Of a stretch of 33,623 bases of DNA, positions 26,684 through 33,623 are shown one piece after another. The translations under genes were made by a program, and so were the position numbers. The notes under the pieces are model-generated. The model did not search any database. It was not told the DNA's origin and saw nothing but the letters and a program-made list of their open reading frames with translations. The DNA lies in the NCBI GenBank assembly GCA_902534325.1, contig CACAPQ010000024.1:1-33623 (forward strand), read 5' to 3'. Position 1 is the stretch's first letter; each line of letters begins with the position of its first letter. The stretch is from Paracoccaceae bacterium (lineage in GTDB: Bacteria; Pseudomonadota; Alphaproteobacteria; Rhodobacterales; Rhodobacteraceae).

Positions 26684-26796
26684 ATTTGATATAAGTGCAA
26701 AAAGAAGTTTATTGTGATAAACAGTAGGTTAGGTGCCGTGAAAGCGATTCGCTATTTGCTTTCGGCTGGGGTTAAGGCACTTGGGGTAATTTGGTT

Positions 26797-28035
26797 ATGG
26801 CAAAATATAAACTGGCTTTCAACAGTCAGGAAGAAAAGAAAAATAGACCAAAGGGTTTTGATGACTTTGAGTTAAAGCTTGGAGACACGTTGCGTGGAGA
26901 GCGCGCGACTTTAGGAAAGTCACTCGTAGAGGTACAGAATGAACTGAAAATTAAGGCCGCCTATATCTCAGCGATAGAAAATTGTGACCCTCTTGCGTTT
27001 GATACACCAGGTTTTGTTGCTGGCTATGTTCGCTCTTACGCGAGATATCTAAATTTAGACCCCGACGATGTATTTATGAAATTTTGTTCGGAAAGTGGTT
27101 TTGCTACTGTTCATGGGATGTCGCATAAAGCGTCATCAGTTAAACCAAATAATAATTCTGTATTATTACCTTCTGACAATTTTATTGATGGTGAAGAGCT
27201 TTTCAACAAATCTCCGTCCGCTATATTAGACAACTCTTCAAAAACCTTTGACAAACTTGAGCCGGGTGCGATTGGTTCATTAGTAGCCTTGATTTGTATA
27301 GTTTGTGGAATTGGCTATGGTGGATTGATGATTTTTAACCAAATACAGACCGTAAAAATCTCACCTTCAAATTCTACTCCGATAGTTTTAACCGAAATCA
27401 GCTCAGATTTTCTAGGACAGCAGGATATAGACAATTCGGTAACTGGCAAATTAAAAAACGATCAATTAGATAGACTATACCGACCGCAAGCTTTAGAAGT
27501 TCCAGTTTTTACTGCTAGGGATGGCCCTATATCCACATTGGACCCATCATTTTCAAAAAATTTCGATATGCAGCAAGAGTTAATTATTTCTGAGGTAACA
27601 ACTAACGCTTTAGAAGGAAACTTAACTGAACAAGTTTCTACCAATAATTTCCATGAGGCTCCGATTCAAGTTGTTCAAGATCTTCCGCCTTCTATAGCAG
27701 TCTTGGTAACTGAAAACGCCTGGGTTCAAATTACAGGATCAGATGGCACGGTTATTTATGAAAACATAATGCTTCCAGGAGAAGAATTTGTGTTGCCTCA
27801 ATTGGAAGTCCCGCCAAAACTCAGAGCTGGAATGTCTGGATATGTTTATTTCTCTGTCAACGGAGAACTTTTTGGACCAGTGGGGAGCGGCACCTCTGTT
27901 AGAAAGAATGTTGAGCTATCTGCTGCTAATATTGTTTCGAATTTACAGACGCCCGAACTTTCGAATAAAAAATTGATTGCCGAGTTGATTTCTGAAGGAA
28001 ATTTTCCGAGTTTACAGAAGTTTAAACTGGACTAA
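26797..28035 (+). CDS. RodZ-like cytoskeletal membrane protein
   Basis: Bitopic protein linking the MreB cytoskeleton to the wall machinery in other bacteria. The ATG at 26797 gives 412 residues; a TTG six bases upstream is also possible. A cytoplasmic helix-turn-helix domain occupies about 26-100 ([15 protein letters not shown], then [22 protein letters not shown]). A linker is followed by one transmembrane segment near 157-180, a low-complexity periplasmic stretch, and a C-terminal beta domain at about 300-375 (DUF4115 style, with [10 protein letters not shown] and LRAGMSG). This domain order is diagnostic of RodZ. It lies between hemA and ispG; in several bacteria rodZ is also next to ispG. 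Confidence 0.9.
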   Translation: MAKYKLAFNSQEEKKNRPKGFDDFELKLGDTLRGERATLGKSLVEVQNELKIKAAYISAIENCDPLAFDTPGFVAGYVRSYARYLNLDPDDVFMKFCSESGFATVHGMSHKASSVKPNNNSVLLPSDNFIDGEELFNKSPSAILDNSSKTFDKLEPGAIGSLVALICIVCGIGYGGLMIFNQIQTVKISPSNSTPIVLTEISSDFLGQQDIDNSVTGKLKNDQLDRLYRPQALEVPVFTARDGPISTLDPSFSKNFDMQQELIISEVTTNALEGNLTEQVSTNNFHEAPIQVVQDLPPSIAVLVTENAWVQITGSDGTVIYENIMLPGEEFVLPQLEVPPKLRAGMSGYVYFSVNGELFGPVGSGTSVRKNVELSAANIVSNLQTPELSNKKLIAELISEGNFPSLQKFKLD

Positions 28036-28094
28036 AAGGCTATTTATCGTTCATAAAACATGTGGCATATAAGTGTCTTAAGAACGGTAAAGAA

Positions 28095-29222
28095 ATGTCT
28101 GAAAACCATATTAGGCCTTGGCGAAATATTTACAGGCGTAAATCACGCCAAATAAATGTTGGAAGCGTTCCTATTGGTGGTGACGCCCCTATTGCAGTCC
28201 AAACAATGACCAATACACTAACCACAGACGTAAAAAGTACAATTGAACAAGTAGTTGCTGCTTCTGAAGCCGGCGCAGATCTTGTCAGGGTTTCAGTGCC
28301 TGATCTTGAGAGTAGCAAAGCATTGAGAGAGATTGTAAAAGAAAGCCCAGTACCAATCGTTGCTGACATTCACTTCCATTACAAAAGAGGCATAGAGGCT
28401 GCAGAAGCCGGGGCGGCCTGCTTGAGAATAAATCCAGGAAACATTGGTTCTGAGGAAAGGGTTAAAGAGGTTATTCGAGCGGCAAAGGACAATAATTGCT
28501 CTATGCGAATTGGCGTAAATGCTGGATCATTAGAAAAAGATTTGCTTGAAAAGTATGGTGAACCTTGTCCAGAGGCAATGGTAGAAAGCGGATTGGATCA
28601 TATAAAAATTTTAGAAGATAATGATTTCCACGAATTTAAAATAAGTGTCAAAGCATCTGATGTTTTTTTATCTGCAGCAGCTTATCAGGCTCTTGCAGAC
28701 GCTACTGATGCGCCGTTACATCTGGGTATTACTGAAGCAGGGGGCTTAATGAGCGGTACTATAAAGTCTTCTATTGGTTTAGGCAGCCTTCTTTGGTTAG
28801 GCATAGGTGATACTATTAGAGTTTCTTTGTCAGCCGATCCTGTAGAAGAGGTTAAAGTTGGCTATGATATATTAAAATCCCTTGGGCTAAGGCATCGGGG
28901 CGTGAATATAATTTCATGTCCATCCTGCGCAAGGCAAGGCTTTAACGTTATAGAAACGGTTCAAATTTTAGAAGACCGTCTTGCTCATGTCAAAACACCA
29001 ATGAGCCTATCAATAATCGGATGTGTCGTTAACGGTCCAGGAGAAGCTCTTATGACAGACATAGGGTTCACGGGCGGTGGAGCCGGAAATGGTATGATTT
29101 ATTGGGCTGGAAAACAGGATCACCGTATTAGCAATGATGATATGGTCGACCATATTGTTGATCTTGTTGAGAAGCGTGCGAAAGAAATTGATGCAGAAAA
29201 GGTTCAAGAACCTGCGGAATAA
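28095..29222 (+). CDS. ispG: 4-hydroxy-3-methylbut-2-enyl diphosphate synthase
   Basis: Iron-sulfur enzyme of the MEP pathway that converts methylerythritol cyclodiphosphate to HMBPP for isoprenoids. The ATG at 28095 gives 375 residues and the usual [12 protein letters not shown] start; a GTG 33 bases earlier is unlikely. A TIM-barrel domain with [10 protein letters not shown] and RVSVPD is followed by the [4Fe-4S] ligands Cys275, Cys278 (SCPSCARQ) and Cys310 ([11 protein letters not shown]), with Glu317 as the fourth ligand. The positions agree with the Escherichia coli enzyme at a constant offset. It follows the rodZ-like gene by about 60 bases and precedes dgkA by 36 bases. Confidence 0.97.
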   Translation: MSENHIRPWRNIYRRKSRQINVGSVPIGGDAPIAVQTMTNTLTTDVKSTIEQVVAASEAGADLVRVSVPDLESSKALREIVKESPVPIVADIHFHYKRGIEAAEAGAACLRINPGNIGSEERVKEVIRAAKDNNCSMRIGVNAGSLEKDLLEKYGEPCPEAMVESGLDHIKILEDNDFHEFKISVKASDVFLSAAAYQALADATDAPLHLGITEAGGLMSGTIKSSIGLGSLLWLGIGDTIRVSLSADPVEEVKVGYDILKSLGLRHRGVNIISCPSCARQGFNVIETVQILEDRLAHVKTPMSLSIIGCVVNGPGEALMTDIGFTGGGAGNGMIYWAGKQDHRISNDDMVDHIVDLVEKRAKEIDAEKVQEPAE

Positions 29223-29258
29223 ATCATACCAACTTGAGCATTTAAAAGTAAAATTTTC

Positions 29259-29630
29259 ATGCGATTAATACTGCGAGAACTAATCAAAATAAAAAATAGA
29301 ACTGTTTGGTCCTGGTATGGTTTCTACCATGTTGCCAAAACCGAAGGAAGCTTATGGCAGTGGATAATCGCAAATATCATTTCTGGTTCTTTAACTTTTT
29401 TCTTACCTATAACTTTTACCCAGCAGGCGATAATACTAGCTGGTGGTATTTTGATATTGGCAGCTGAATGTCTCAACACAGCTATAGAACGCATTGTAGA
29501 TGATATCAGTACTAAACAAAGACCAGCAGCAAAACATGCAAAAGATGCTGGTAGTGCAGCTGTAGCTATTACTGCAATCGCTACAGGCATAGCCTGGCTT
29601 GTGATTATTGTTGATTTACTATCACGCTGA
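29259..29630 (+). CDS. dgkA: Diacylglycerol kinase (DgkA)
   Basis: Small trimeric inner-membrane kinase that phosphorylates diacylglycerol to phosphatidate, recycling lipid from membrane-derived glycan synthesis. It has 123 residues with three transmembrane helices (about 33-50, 55-70 and 97-119) and a short amphipathic N-terminus. The signature AECLNTAIERIVDD contains Glu70, Asn73 and Glu77, and AKDAGSAAV contains Lys95 and Asp96. Glu29 matches the remaining catalytic glutamate. All are one residue offset from the Escherichia coli enzyme as I recall it. The ribosome-binding site is weak. Its TGA stop overlaps a possible CTG start of a small downstream ORF. Confidence 0.95.
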   Translation: MRLILRELIKIKNRTVWSWYGFYHVAKTEGSLWQWIIANIISGSLTFFLPITFTQQAIILAGGILILAAECLNTAIERIVDDISTKQRPAAKHAKDAGSAAVAITAIATGIAWLVIIVDLLSR

Positions 29631-29758
29631 GGCCTTCAATTACTCTTTTTATTATTTTCCAATTTGATGGCGCGGTTGACGAGGCTCAAACCCAAATTCA
29701 CTTGGATCAACTCATAAATAAACTATCTCAAGGGCAAAGACGGTTGTCTAAGGGGTAA
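29627..29758 (+). CDS. Candidate 43-residue small protein with a CTG start
   Basis: Fills nearly the whole 130-base gap between dgkA and the membrane hydrolase. The frame is closed upstream by a stop five codons before the CTG and contains no ATG or GTG. The CTG overlaps the dgkA stop as CTGA, the position where ATGA couplings normally occur. The predicted peptide begins Met-Arg-Pro-Ser, then a short hydrophobic run (ITLFIIF). It continues as a polar, helix-favouring tail, DEAQTQIHLDQLINKLSQGQ, ending RRLSKG. Its TAA overlaps the AAGGGG ribosome-binding site of the next gene. The composition looks protein-like, but the start is noncanonical. It could be a real coupled small protein, a decayed gene, or chance. 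I do not recognise it. Confidence 0.4.
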   Translation: MRPSITLFIIFQFDGAVDEAQTQIHLDQLINKLSQGQRRLSKG

Positions 29759-29760
29759 AA

Positions 29761-31215
29761 GTGTCAATTTTATTTGTAAAAATTTTTAAACTTCCAATTA
29801 TTTTCATCATATTTGGGTTATTCAGCTTGATGTTCGTCGAATTAGACCGACGGTCGTATGAGAGCAATATTTTCAATAACTCTGATAGCAATATCGAAAT
29901 AATTAAAAGTATTCACCCGTCAAAAGAGTTTACAATTATTAGCCATGGCTTTGCCGGCTCAAAAGAAATGATGAGACAAATAGCCTATGATATTGCTAAC
30001 GCAGGAAGTAATGCTTTACTGTTCAATTTCATCGGTCATGGCTCAAACCAGCATAAGCTTGTAAATCAACCAACAGAGATTACAGGTACTACCCAACAAT
30101 TAGTTAATCAATTATCAGACATTATAAAATTTGTTTATGAGAAATTTGGAAATGACATCAGTATATCTTTAGTCGGGCATTCTATGGCTTCAGATATCGT
30201 TATTAGAGCTAGCGCCGATAAAAGAATTAAGTCTGTAGTAGCTATTTCTCCATATTCTACTGGAATAACTCAGGATTTTCCAAAAGACCTTTTGCTAATA
30301 TCTGGCCAATTTGAAAATCATTTAAGATCGCATGCTTTAAAGATGGTAAAAACCTTTAGATCTGACGCAGAAGAGAATACGGGATACGCAGATGAAAGAA
30401 TAAGAAGAAAAGCTTCCTATATAAAGAACACCGGCCACGTTAGCGTTATTTATGCGCCACAAACCACAAAAATTGTTATCGATTGGCTAAAACTTGAAAA
30501 TTATGACCGACCCTTTTGGAAAACCCAGATCGGATGGATATTAATAGGCATGACCTTCATTGTGATTGGAATGTCGCGTTTGAATAATAATTTAGCAAAC
30601 GAAACCATATTAGTTTTAGCGAACAAAAGAGCGTTACGCTTGGTACTTTTGGCTACATTAATTTCATTATCATCCGGACTTATTAAAATAAACATTCTTA
30701 CTATTTATGGCTTTGAAAAAATTGCAATTTATTTTGGATTAATAGGACTTTTTACTTGTTTATTTTCTTTTAATTATAAAAATACGAAATTCAAAATTGA
30801 CTTCCTAATTTGGTTAAAACTTATTTTGTGTTTTGGGGTATTATGCTTCTTAATAAATCGATATATCGGTTCATTTACTTTATCCGACAATCGAATAACT
30901 GCTTTTATTACTTTAGTTTTACCAATTACTCTGTTCTGTTTGTTTATTGAAAAATTGATAGCCAGTTCTTCAATTTGGATTTCGGTCTTATTGAGATGCT
31001 TGCCAATTGTTGGTTTTTCAATTCTTTTAATTATATTCCCAGAAGAATATGGCTTAATGTTCACAACAGTTTTAATCTATATTCTTTACTTCCTTGTTTT
31101 TGGCTACATAGGAAGACATCAGAGAAAAAAAATTGGGCATTTAAAAGTTGGAGTTACCCATGGAATATTCTTATCTTTTGCTTTTGCCGCAACAAATCCC
31201 ATTTTTGCCTTGTAA
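29761..31215 (+). CDS. Alpha/beta hydrolase fused to a multi-pass membrane domain
   Basis: Not a family I can name. It has 484 residues with a GTG start 5 bases after AAGGGG. A membrane segment at about 8-27 is followed by an alpha/beta-hydrolase domain at about 50-245. That domain has the SHGFAGSKEM oxyanion-loop motif (61-70), the nucleophile elbow VGHSMAS (Ser141) and a late NTGH histidine (His226). The acid may be Glu185 in ISGQFE, but this is uncertain. The last 230 residues hold about eight hydrophobic segments (near 254-272, 290-308, 318-336, 347-365, 377-396, 405-425, 430-449 and 460-480). One anchor before the hydrolase would place it outside the cytoplasm. It sits after ispG and dgkA, so lipid or isoprenoid substrates are conceivable but unproven. 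Confidence 0.75.
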   Translation: MSILFVKIFKLPIIFIIFGLFSLMFVELDRRSYESNIFNNSDSNIEIIKSIHPSKEFTIISHGFAGSKEMMRQIAYDIANAGSNALLFNFIGHGSNQHKLVNQPTEITGTTQQLVNQLSDIIKFVYEKFGNDISISLVGHSMASDIVIRASADKRIKSVVAISPYSTGITQDFPKDLLLISGQFENHLRSHALKMVKTFRSDAEENTGYADERIRRKASYIKNTGHVSVIYAPQTTKIVIDWLKLENYDRPFWKTQIGWILIGMTFIVIGMSRLNNNLANETILVLANKRALRLVLLATLISLSSGLIKINILTIYGFEKIAIYFGLIGLFTCLFSFNYKNTKFKIDFLIWLKLILCFGVLCFLINRYIGSFTLSDNRITAFITLVLPITLFCLFIEKLIASSSIWISVLLRCLPIVGFSILLIIFPEEYGLMFTTVLIYILYFLVFGYIGRHQRKKIGHLKVGVTHGIFLSFAFAATNPIFAL

Positions 31216-31289
31216 TGCTTAAATGTACGAAAGATAGAGTTTTGCAGCATCCACTTGAAGGACAAAACCCAAACCAAAGTAAAGCGATT

Positions 31290-31592
31290 TTACATAATTA
31301 TCTCAAAACCTTCGAAAACAGGATGGCCAAGATAAATATCTGAATTACTACCTGCATTCTTATGGGCTGCTCGAAAGGCTTCAGATTTAGTCCAATTTGA
31401 AAAATCTTTCTGTGAATTCCACATGCTATGAGAAGCATATAATGTGAAATTTTCTTCGCTTACACCCTTTAAAAGATTGAAAGAAACAAAACCTGACACG
31501 TTTTTTAAGTAACTATCTCTTGAAAGCCAGAGATTTTCAAAAATACTCTCCTTTCCGCGTTCTATTTTAAATCTATTCATTGCAATATACAT
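31290..31592 (-). CDS. IsdG/HmoA-like haem-degrading monooxygenase
   Basis: Small antibiotic-biosynthesis-monooxygenase-fold (dimeric ferredoxin-like) protein of 100 residues. The IsdG-type haem oxygenase triad of Staphylococcus aureus (Asn7, Trp67, His77) appears here as Asn6 (IAMNRF), Trp67 (FSNWTKSEAF) and His77 (RAAHKNAG). The internal ASHSMWNSQKDF segment is typical of the HmoA/HmoB-like branch. It would open the haem ring to release iron; other members of the fold use other substrates. The preceding run on its strand is the double-ATPase ABC gene, 85 bases upstream. It converges on the membrane hydrolase gene. No haem-uptake genes are visible in the window. Confidence 0.8.
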   Translation of the reverse strand: MYIAMNRFKIERGKESIFENLWLSRDSYLKNVSGFVSFNLLKGVSEENFTLYASHSMWNSQKDFSNWTKSEAFRAAHKNAGSNSDIYLGHPVFEGFEIIM

Positions 31593-31677
31593 TACTCACC
31601 CCTTTCAGCTATTATCCAATCAATCAAAATTTATTAAATTCAACGAAAGACATTCATAAACAAAATTGTATTAGCAG

Positions 31678-33336
31678 TTAAAAAGCCTTTAGTTCTTCAG
31701 CTATCTGAGCTGCTTCCTCCCTAGTCAAGCGAGGTGGAGACCAGTCTTGACCCGGTGCTGCTTCTATTAACTTTTTTGTATACTCATGTTGCGGATTGTT
31801 AAAAATCTCTGCAGCACTGCCAAATTCAACAATTAATCCTTTTTCCATAACGGCTATGTAATCAGAAATCTGAGCGGCAACTCTTAAATCATGAGTGATG
31901 AAAATAATTGCCATTTGATACTTGGTTTGTAAATCACTCATTAGTCTCAAAACTTGCTTTTGAACCGAAAGGTCTAAAGCGGAAACACTTTCATCAGCAA
32001 CAACCACTTCAGGTTGCAATGATAAAGCTCTGGCAATACCAATCCTTTGACGTTGGCCTCCAGAAAAACTTATAGGCTTTCGCTTCATTGCCGCTTCTCC
32101 CAAACCGACTTGCTCAAGCAACTCAATAGCGCGGCTCCAGGCTTTTGCTCCTGGAACCCCCTGAAGTAACAAACCTCGAGTAACCATATATCCTACAGTT
32201 TGGCTCGGATTGAGTGAACCAAAAGGATCCTGAAATATCATTTGAATATTTCGCCTTGCATTAACCAACTCTGCGTTTTGAAGAGATAAAAAATCTTGCT
32301 CATTAATTAAAACTGAGCCCGAAGTTGGTTCAATTAACCTAATAACCGTTTTTGCCAAGGTAGATTTACCAGAACCACTTTCTCCAACCACACCCAAAGT
32401 TTCACCCCTTCGAAGTGTAAAATTTGAGTTGATCAGAGCATTTATTGACTTTGACTTTAGCCTATAAGTTTTACTAAGTTTTTCTACCTTAACAACCGGA
32501 GCATCATCTCGAGATTGGTCAGGCTCTTTCTGAGTTTCCATTATAGGCATCGCATCTACTAGTAACTTAGTATACCGCTCTTTAGGCTTACGTAATATTT
32601 CCGATTTCGCGCCCTGCTCTATTATCTTTCCTTGGCACATTACAGCAACACGGTCTGCTATATCAGCTACAACCCCAAAATCATGGGTTATAAATAAAGT
32701 TGCATTATTATAGACTTCTGTAAGCTCATTTATCAGAGCAAGTATTTCTGCCTGCGTTGTAACATCTAGTGCAGTAGTTGGCTCATCAGCAATTAAAATA
32801 TCAGGCTGGCACGCTAACGCCATAGCGATCACAATTCTCTGGCATTGACCGCCTGATACCTGATGGGGATAACTTTGATAAATACGTTCCGGTGTTGGAA
32901 GCTGCATTTCCTTTAAAAGTTTTAATGTCTCTGTTTTTCTCTGATGTTTTTGGATCTCAGGGCGGTGAAGTTCAAAAACCTCGTCGATCTGTTTTCCAAC
33001 TTTAACTGAAGGGTTAAGAGCAGCCATTGGCTCCTGATAAATCATTGAAATATTTGCACCTCTGAGTTTATTCAACTCACTTTGGCTTAATTTCAGTATA
33101 TCTTCTCCTTTATAGAGTACTTCTCCGCCAAGTAGAGATAACCCTGGGGCAATATCCTTTAGAATTGCACTAGTCATAACAGATTTGCCAGAACCGCTTT
33201 CGCCGACGATGCAAAGAACCTCGCCTTTATTTAATTGCAAAGATGCATTTTCAACGGCATAAGTTCTATCAGCAGATTTTGGAAGTCCGATAGAAAGGTT
33301 TTTAATCTGTAATATAAAAGGATCTTTTTTTGACAA
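31678..33336 (-). CDS. Peptide-type ABC transporter protein with two ATPase domains
   Basis: Cytoplasmic ATPase of a peptide/nickel (Opp/Dpp, YejF- or GsiA-like) importer, with both ATPase halves in one 552-residue chain. First half: Walker A GESGSGKS at 45-52, signature SGGQCQ at 161-166 and Walker B ILIADE at 180-185. Second half: Walker A at 318-325, signature SGGQRQ at 425-430 and Walker B VVVADE at 444-449. Both halves carry the ITHD switch histidine and the oligopeptide-type C-terminal extension. The start is TTG, the only possible one because a stop lies three codons upstream. No permease or binding-protein gene is adjacent: upstream lies a divergent gene and downstream the haem monooxygenase. 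The substrate is therefore unknown. Confidence 0.92.
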   Translation of the reverse strand: MSKKDPFILQIKNLSIGLPKSADRTYAVENASLQLNKGEVLCIVGESGSGKSVMTSAILKDIAPGLSLLGGEVLYKGEDILKLSQSELNKLRGANISMIYQEPMAALNPSVKVGKQIDEVFELHRPEIQKHQRKTETLKLLKEMQLPTPERIYQSYPHQVSGGQCQRIVIAMALACQPDILIADEPTTALDVTTQAEILALINELTEVYNNATLFITHDFGVVADIADRVAVMCQGKIIEQGAKSEILRKPKERYTKLLVDAMPIMETQKEPDQSRDDAPVVKVEKLSKTYRLKSKSINALINSNFTLRRGETLGVVGESGSGKSTLAKTVIRLIEPTSGSVLINEQDFLSLQNAELVNARRNIQMIFQDPFGSLNPSQTVGYMVTRGLLLQGVPGAKAWSRAIELLEQVGLGEAAMKRKPISFSGGQRQRIGIARALSLQPEVVVADESVSALDLSVQKQVLRLMSDLQTKYQMAIIFITHDLRVAAQISDYIAVMEKGLIVEFGSAAEIFNNPQHEYTKKLIEAAPGQDWSPPRLTREEAAQIAEELKAF

Positions 33337-33513
33337 GGTATCTCACTCTAAATTATTATTTTTGAGCTGGGACGACCTAGCAGCTTATTTAGTTCATTAA
33401 TTTCAAAAAAAAGCAAGTATTTACAAAATAAAATTAAAGGTTACGATCAGACAATAGAAACTTTTACCCCAGCTTTGAATGGCCAGGCTTAATTGAAAGT
33501 TAGGGGTGATGAT
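33337..33513. other. 177-base divergent gap
   Basis: Lies between the start of the ABC ATPase gene and the start of the right-edge gene and should hold both promoters. It contains AT-rich sequence and a short AGCTG...CAGCT inverted repeat near 33366-33385. I see no convincing promoter pair or RNA structure. Confidence 0.3.
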
Positions 33514-33623
33514 ATGAATAAATTTTTCAATAAAATTTTGATAGATTTTAATCAAAGTGCTAAAGGCGTGTCTAAAATAAGCGAATACAATTTTGATAAT
33601 TTTGAGCTTACTATACTTCGCGT
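33514..33623 (+). CDS. Start of an unrecognised protein, cut by window edge
   Basis: An open frame begins with ATG at 33514, preceded by AGGGG at ideal spacing (33502-33506), and runs to the window end. About 36 residues are visible. They start with a basic/hydrophobic MNKFFNKILIDFNQ and continue polar, with no signal peptide and no recognisable motif. The strong ribosome-binding site and the coding-like composition support a real gene. It is divergent from the ABC ATPase gene. Function cannot be assigned from this fragment. Confidence 0.6.
   Translation, partial: MNKFFNKILIDFNQSAKGVSKISEYNFDNFELTILR

Noticed and set aside
1-33623. Mobile elements, CRISPR arrays, toxin-antitoxin or phage genes
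   Set aside because: No transposase, integrase, regularly spaced repeat or phage protein was seen on either strand; composition looks even throughout.

Overview
The window is an AT-rich stretch of bacterial chromosome, densely packed with conserved housekeeping genes. Gene content and protein style point to an alphaproteobacterium, most likely a low-GC marine member of the Rhodobacterales. The signs are a C4-pathway 5-aminolevulinate synthase, a pyruvate dehydrogenase E1-beta carrying its own lipoyl domain, a release factor 2 read without a frameshift, a class I aldolase next to pgk, and fabD-fabG-acpP-fabF-mltG gene order. I recognise these families from memory; no search was run. I see no insertion sequence, prophage, CRISPR array, rRNA or tRNA.

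Layout. 1-1229 (+): tyrS, cut by the left edge. 1284-2328 (-): two tandem cyclophilins, one periplasmic and one cytoplasmic. 2449-5040 (+): pgk, class I fba and an FtsB/DivIC-like division gene, ending in a probable hairpin terminator. 5207-8868 (+): pdhA-pdhB-pdhC, preceded by a striking cluster of inverted repeats. 8872-22082 (-): a long co-oriented run. In transcription order it holds an aminotransferase, an AmiC-type amidase, mrcA (PBP1A), prfB, an amidase-signature enzyme, fabD, fabG, acpP, fabF, mltG and cysE. It therefore mixes cell-wall synthesis and remodelling with fatty-acid synthesis. 22314-23051 (+): a DsbA-like thiol oxidoreductase. 23019-25284 (-): a coupled pair, an M20 peptidase and a fluoroacetate-dehalogenase-like hydrolase. 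25439-31215 (+): hemA, a RodZ-like protein, ispG, dgkA, a probable unannotated small ORF, and an unusual integral-membrane alpha/beta hydrolase. 31290-33336 (-): an IsdG/HmoA-like haem monooxygenase and a double-ATPase ABC protein. 33514 to the right edge (+): the start of an unrecognised gene.

How the genes fit together. Pgk and Fba belong to central glycolysis/gluconeogenesis. Pdh turns pyruvate into acetyl-CoA, and FabD/G/F with ACP elongate it into fatty acids. PBP1A, AmiC, MltG, RodZ and FtsB build, trim and position peptidoglycan. IspG supplies isoprenoid precursors and DgkA recycles diacylglycerol. HemA makes haem, and the IsdG-like protein probably breaks it down.

This is mainly a core region and I did not find a clearly new multi-gene system. 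The places most worth a second look are the 43-codon ORF that overlaps the dgkA stop as CTGA, the hydrolase fused to a multi-pass membrane domain behind it, the repeats before pdhA, paired palindromes around acpP, and the frequent use of TTG start codons. No stretch longer than 300 bases lacks a gene; the longest gaps are 12534-12766 and 22083-22313.
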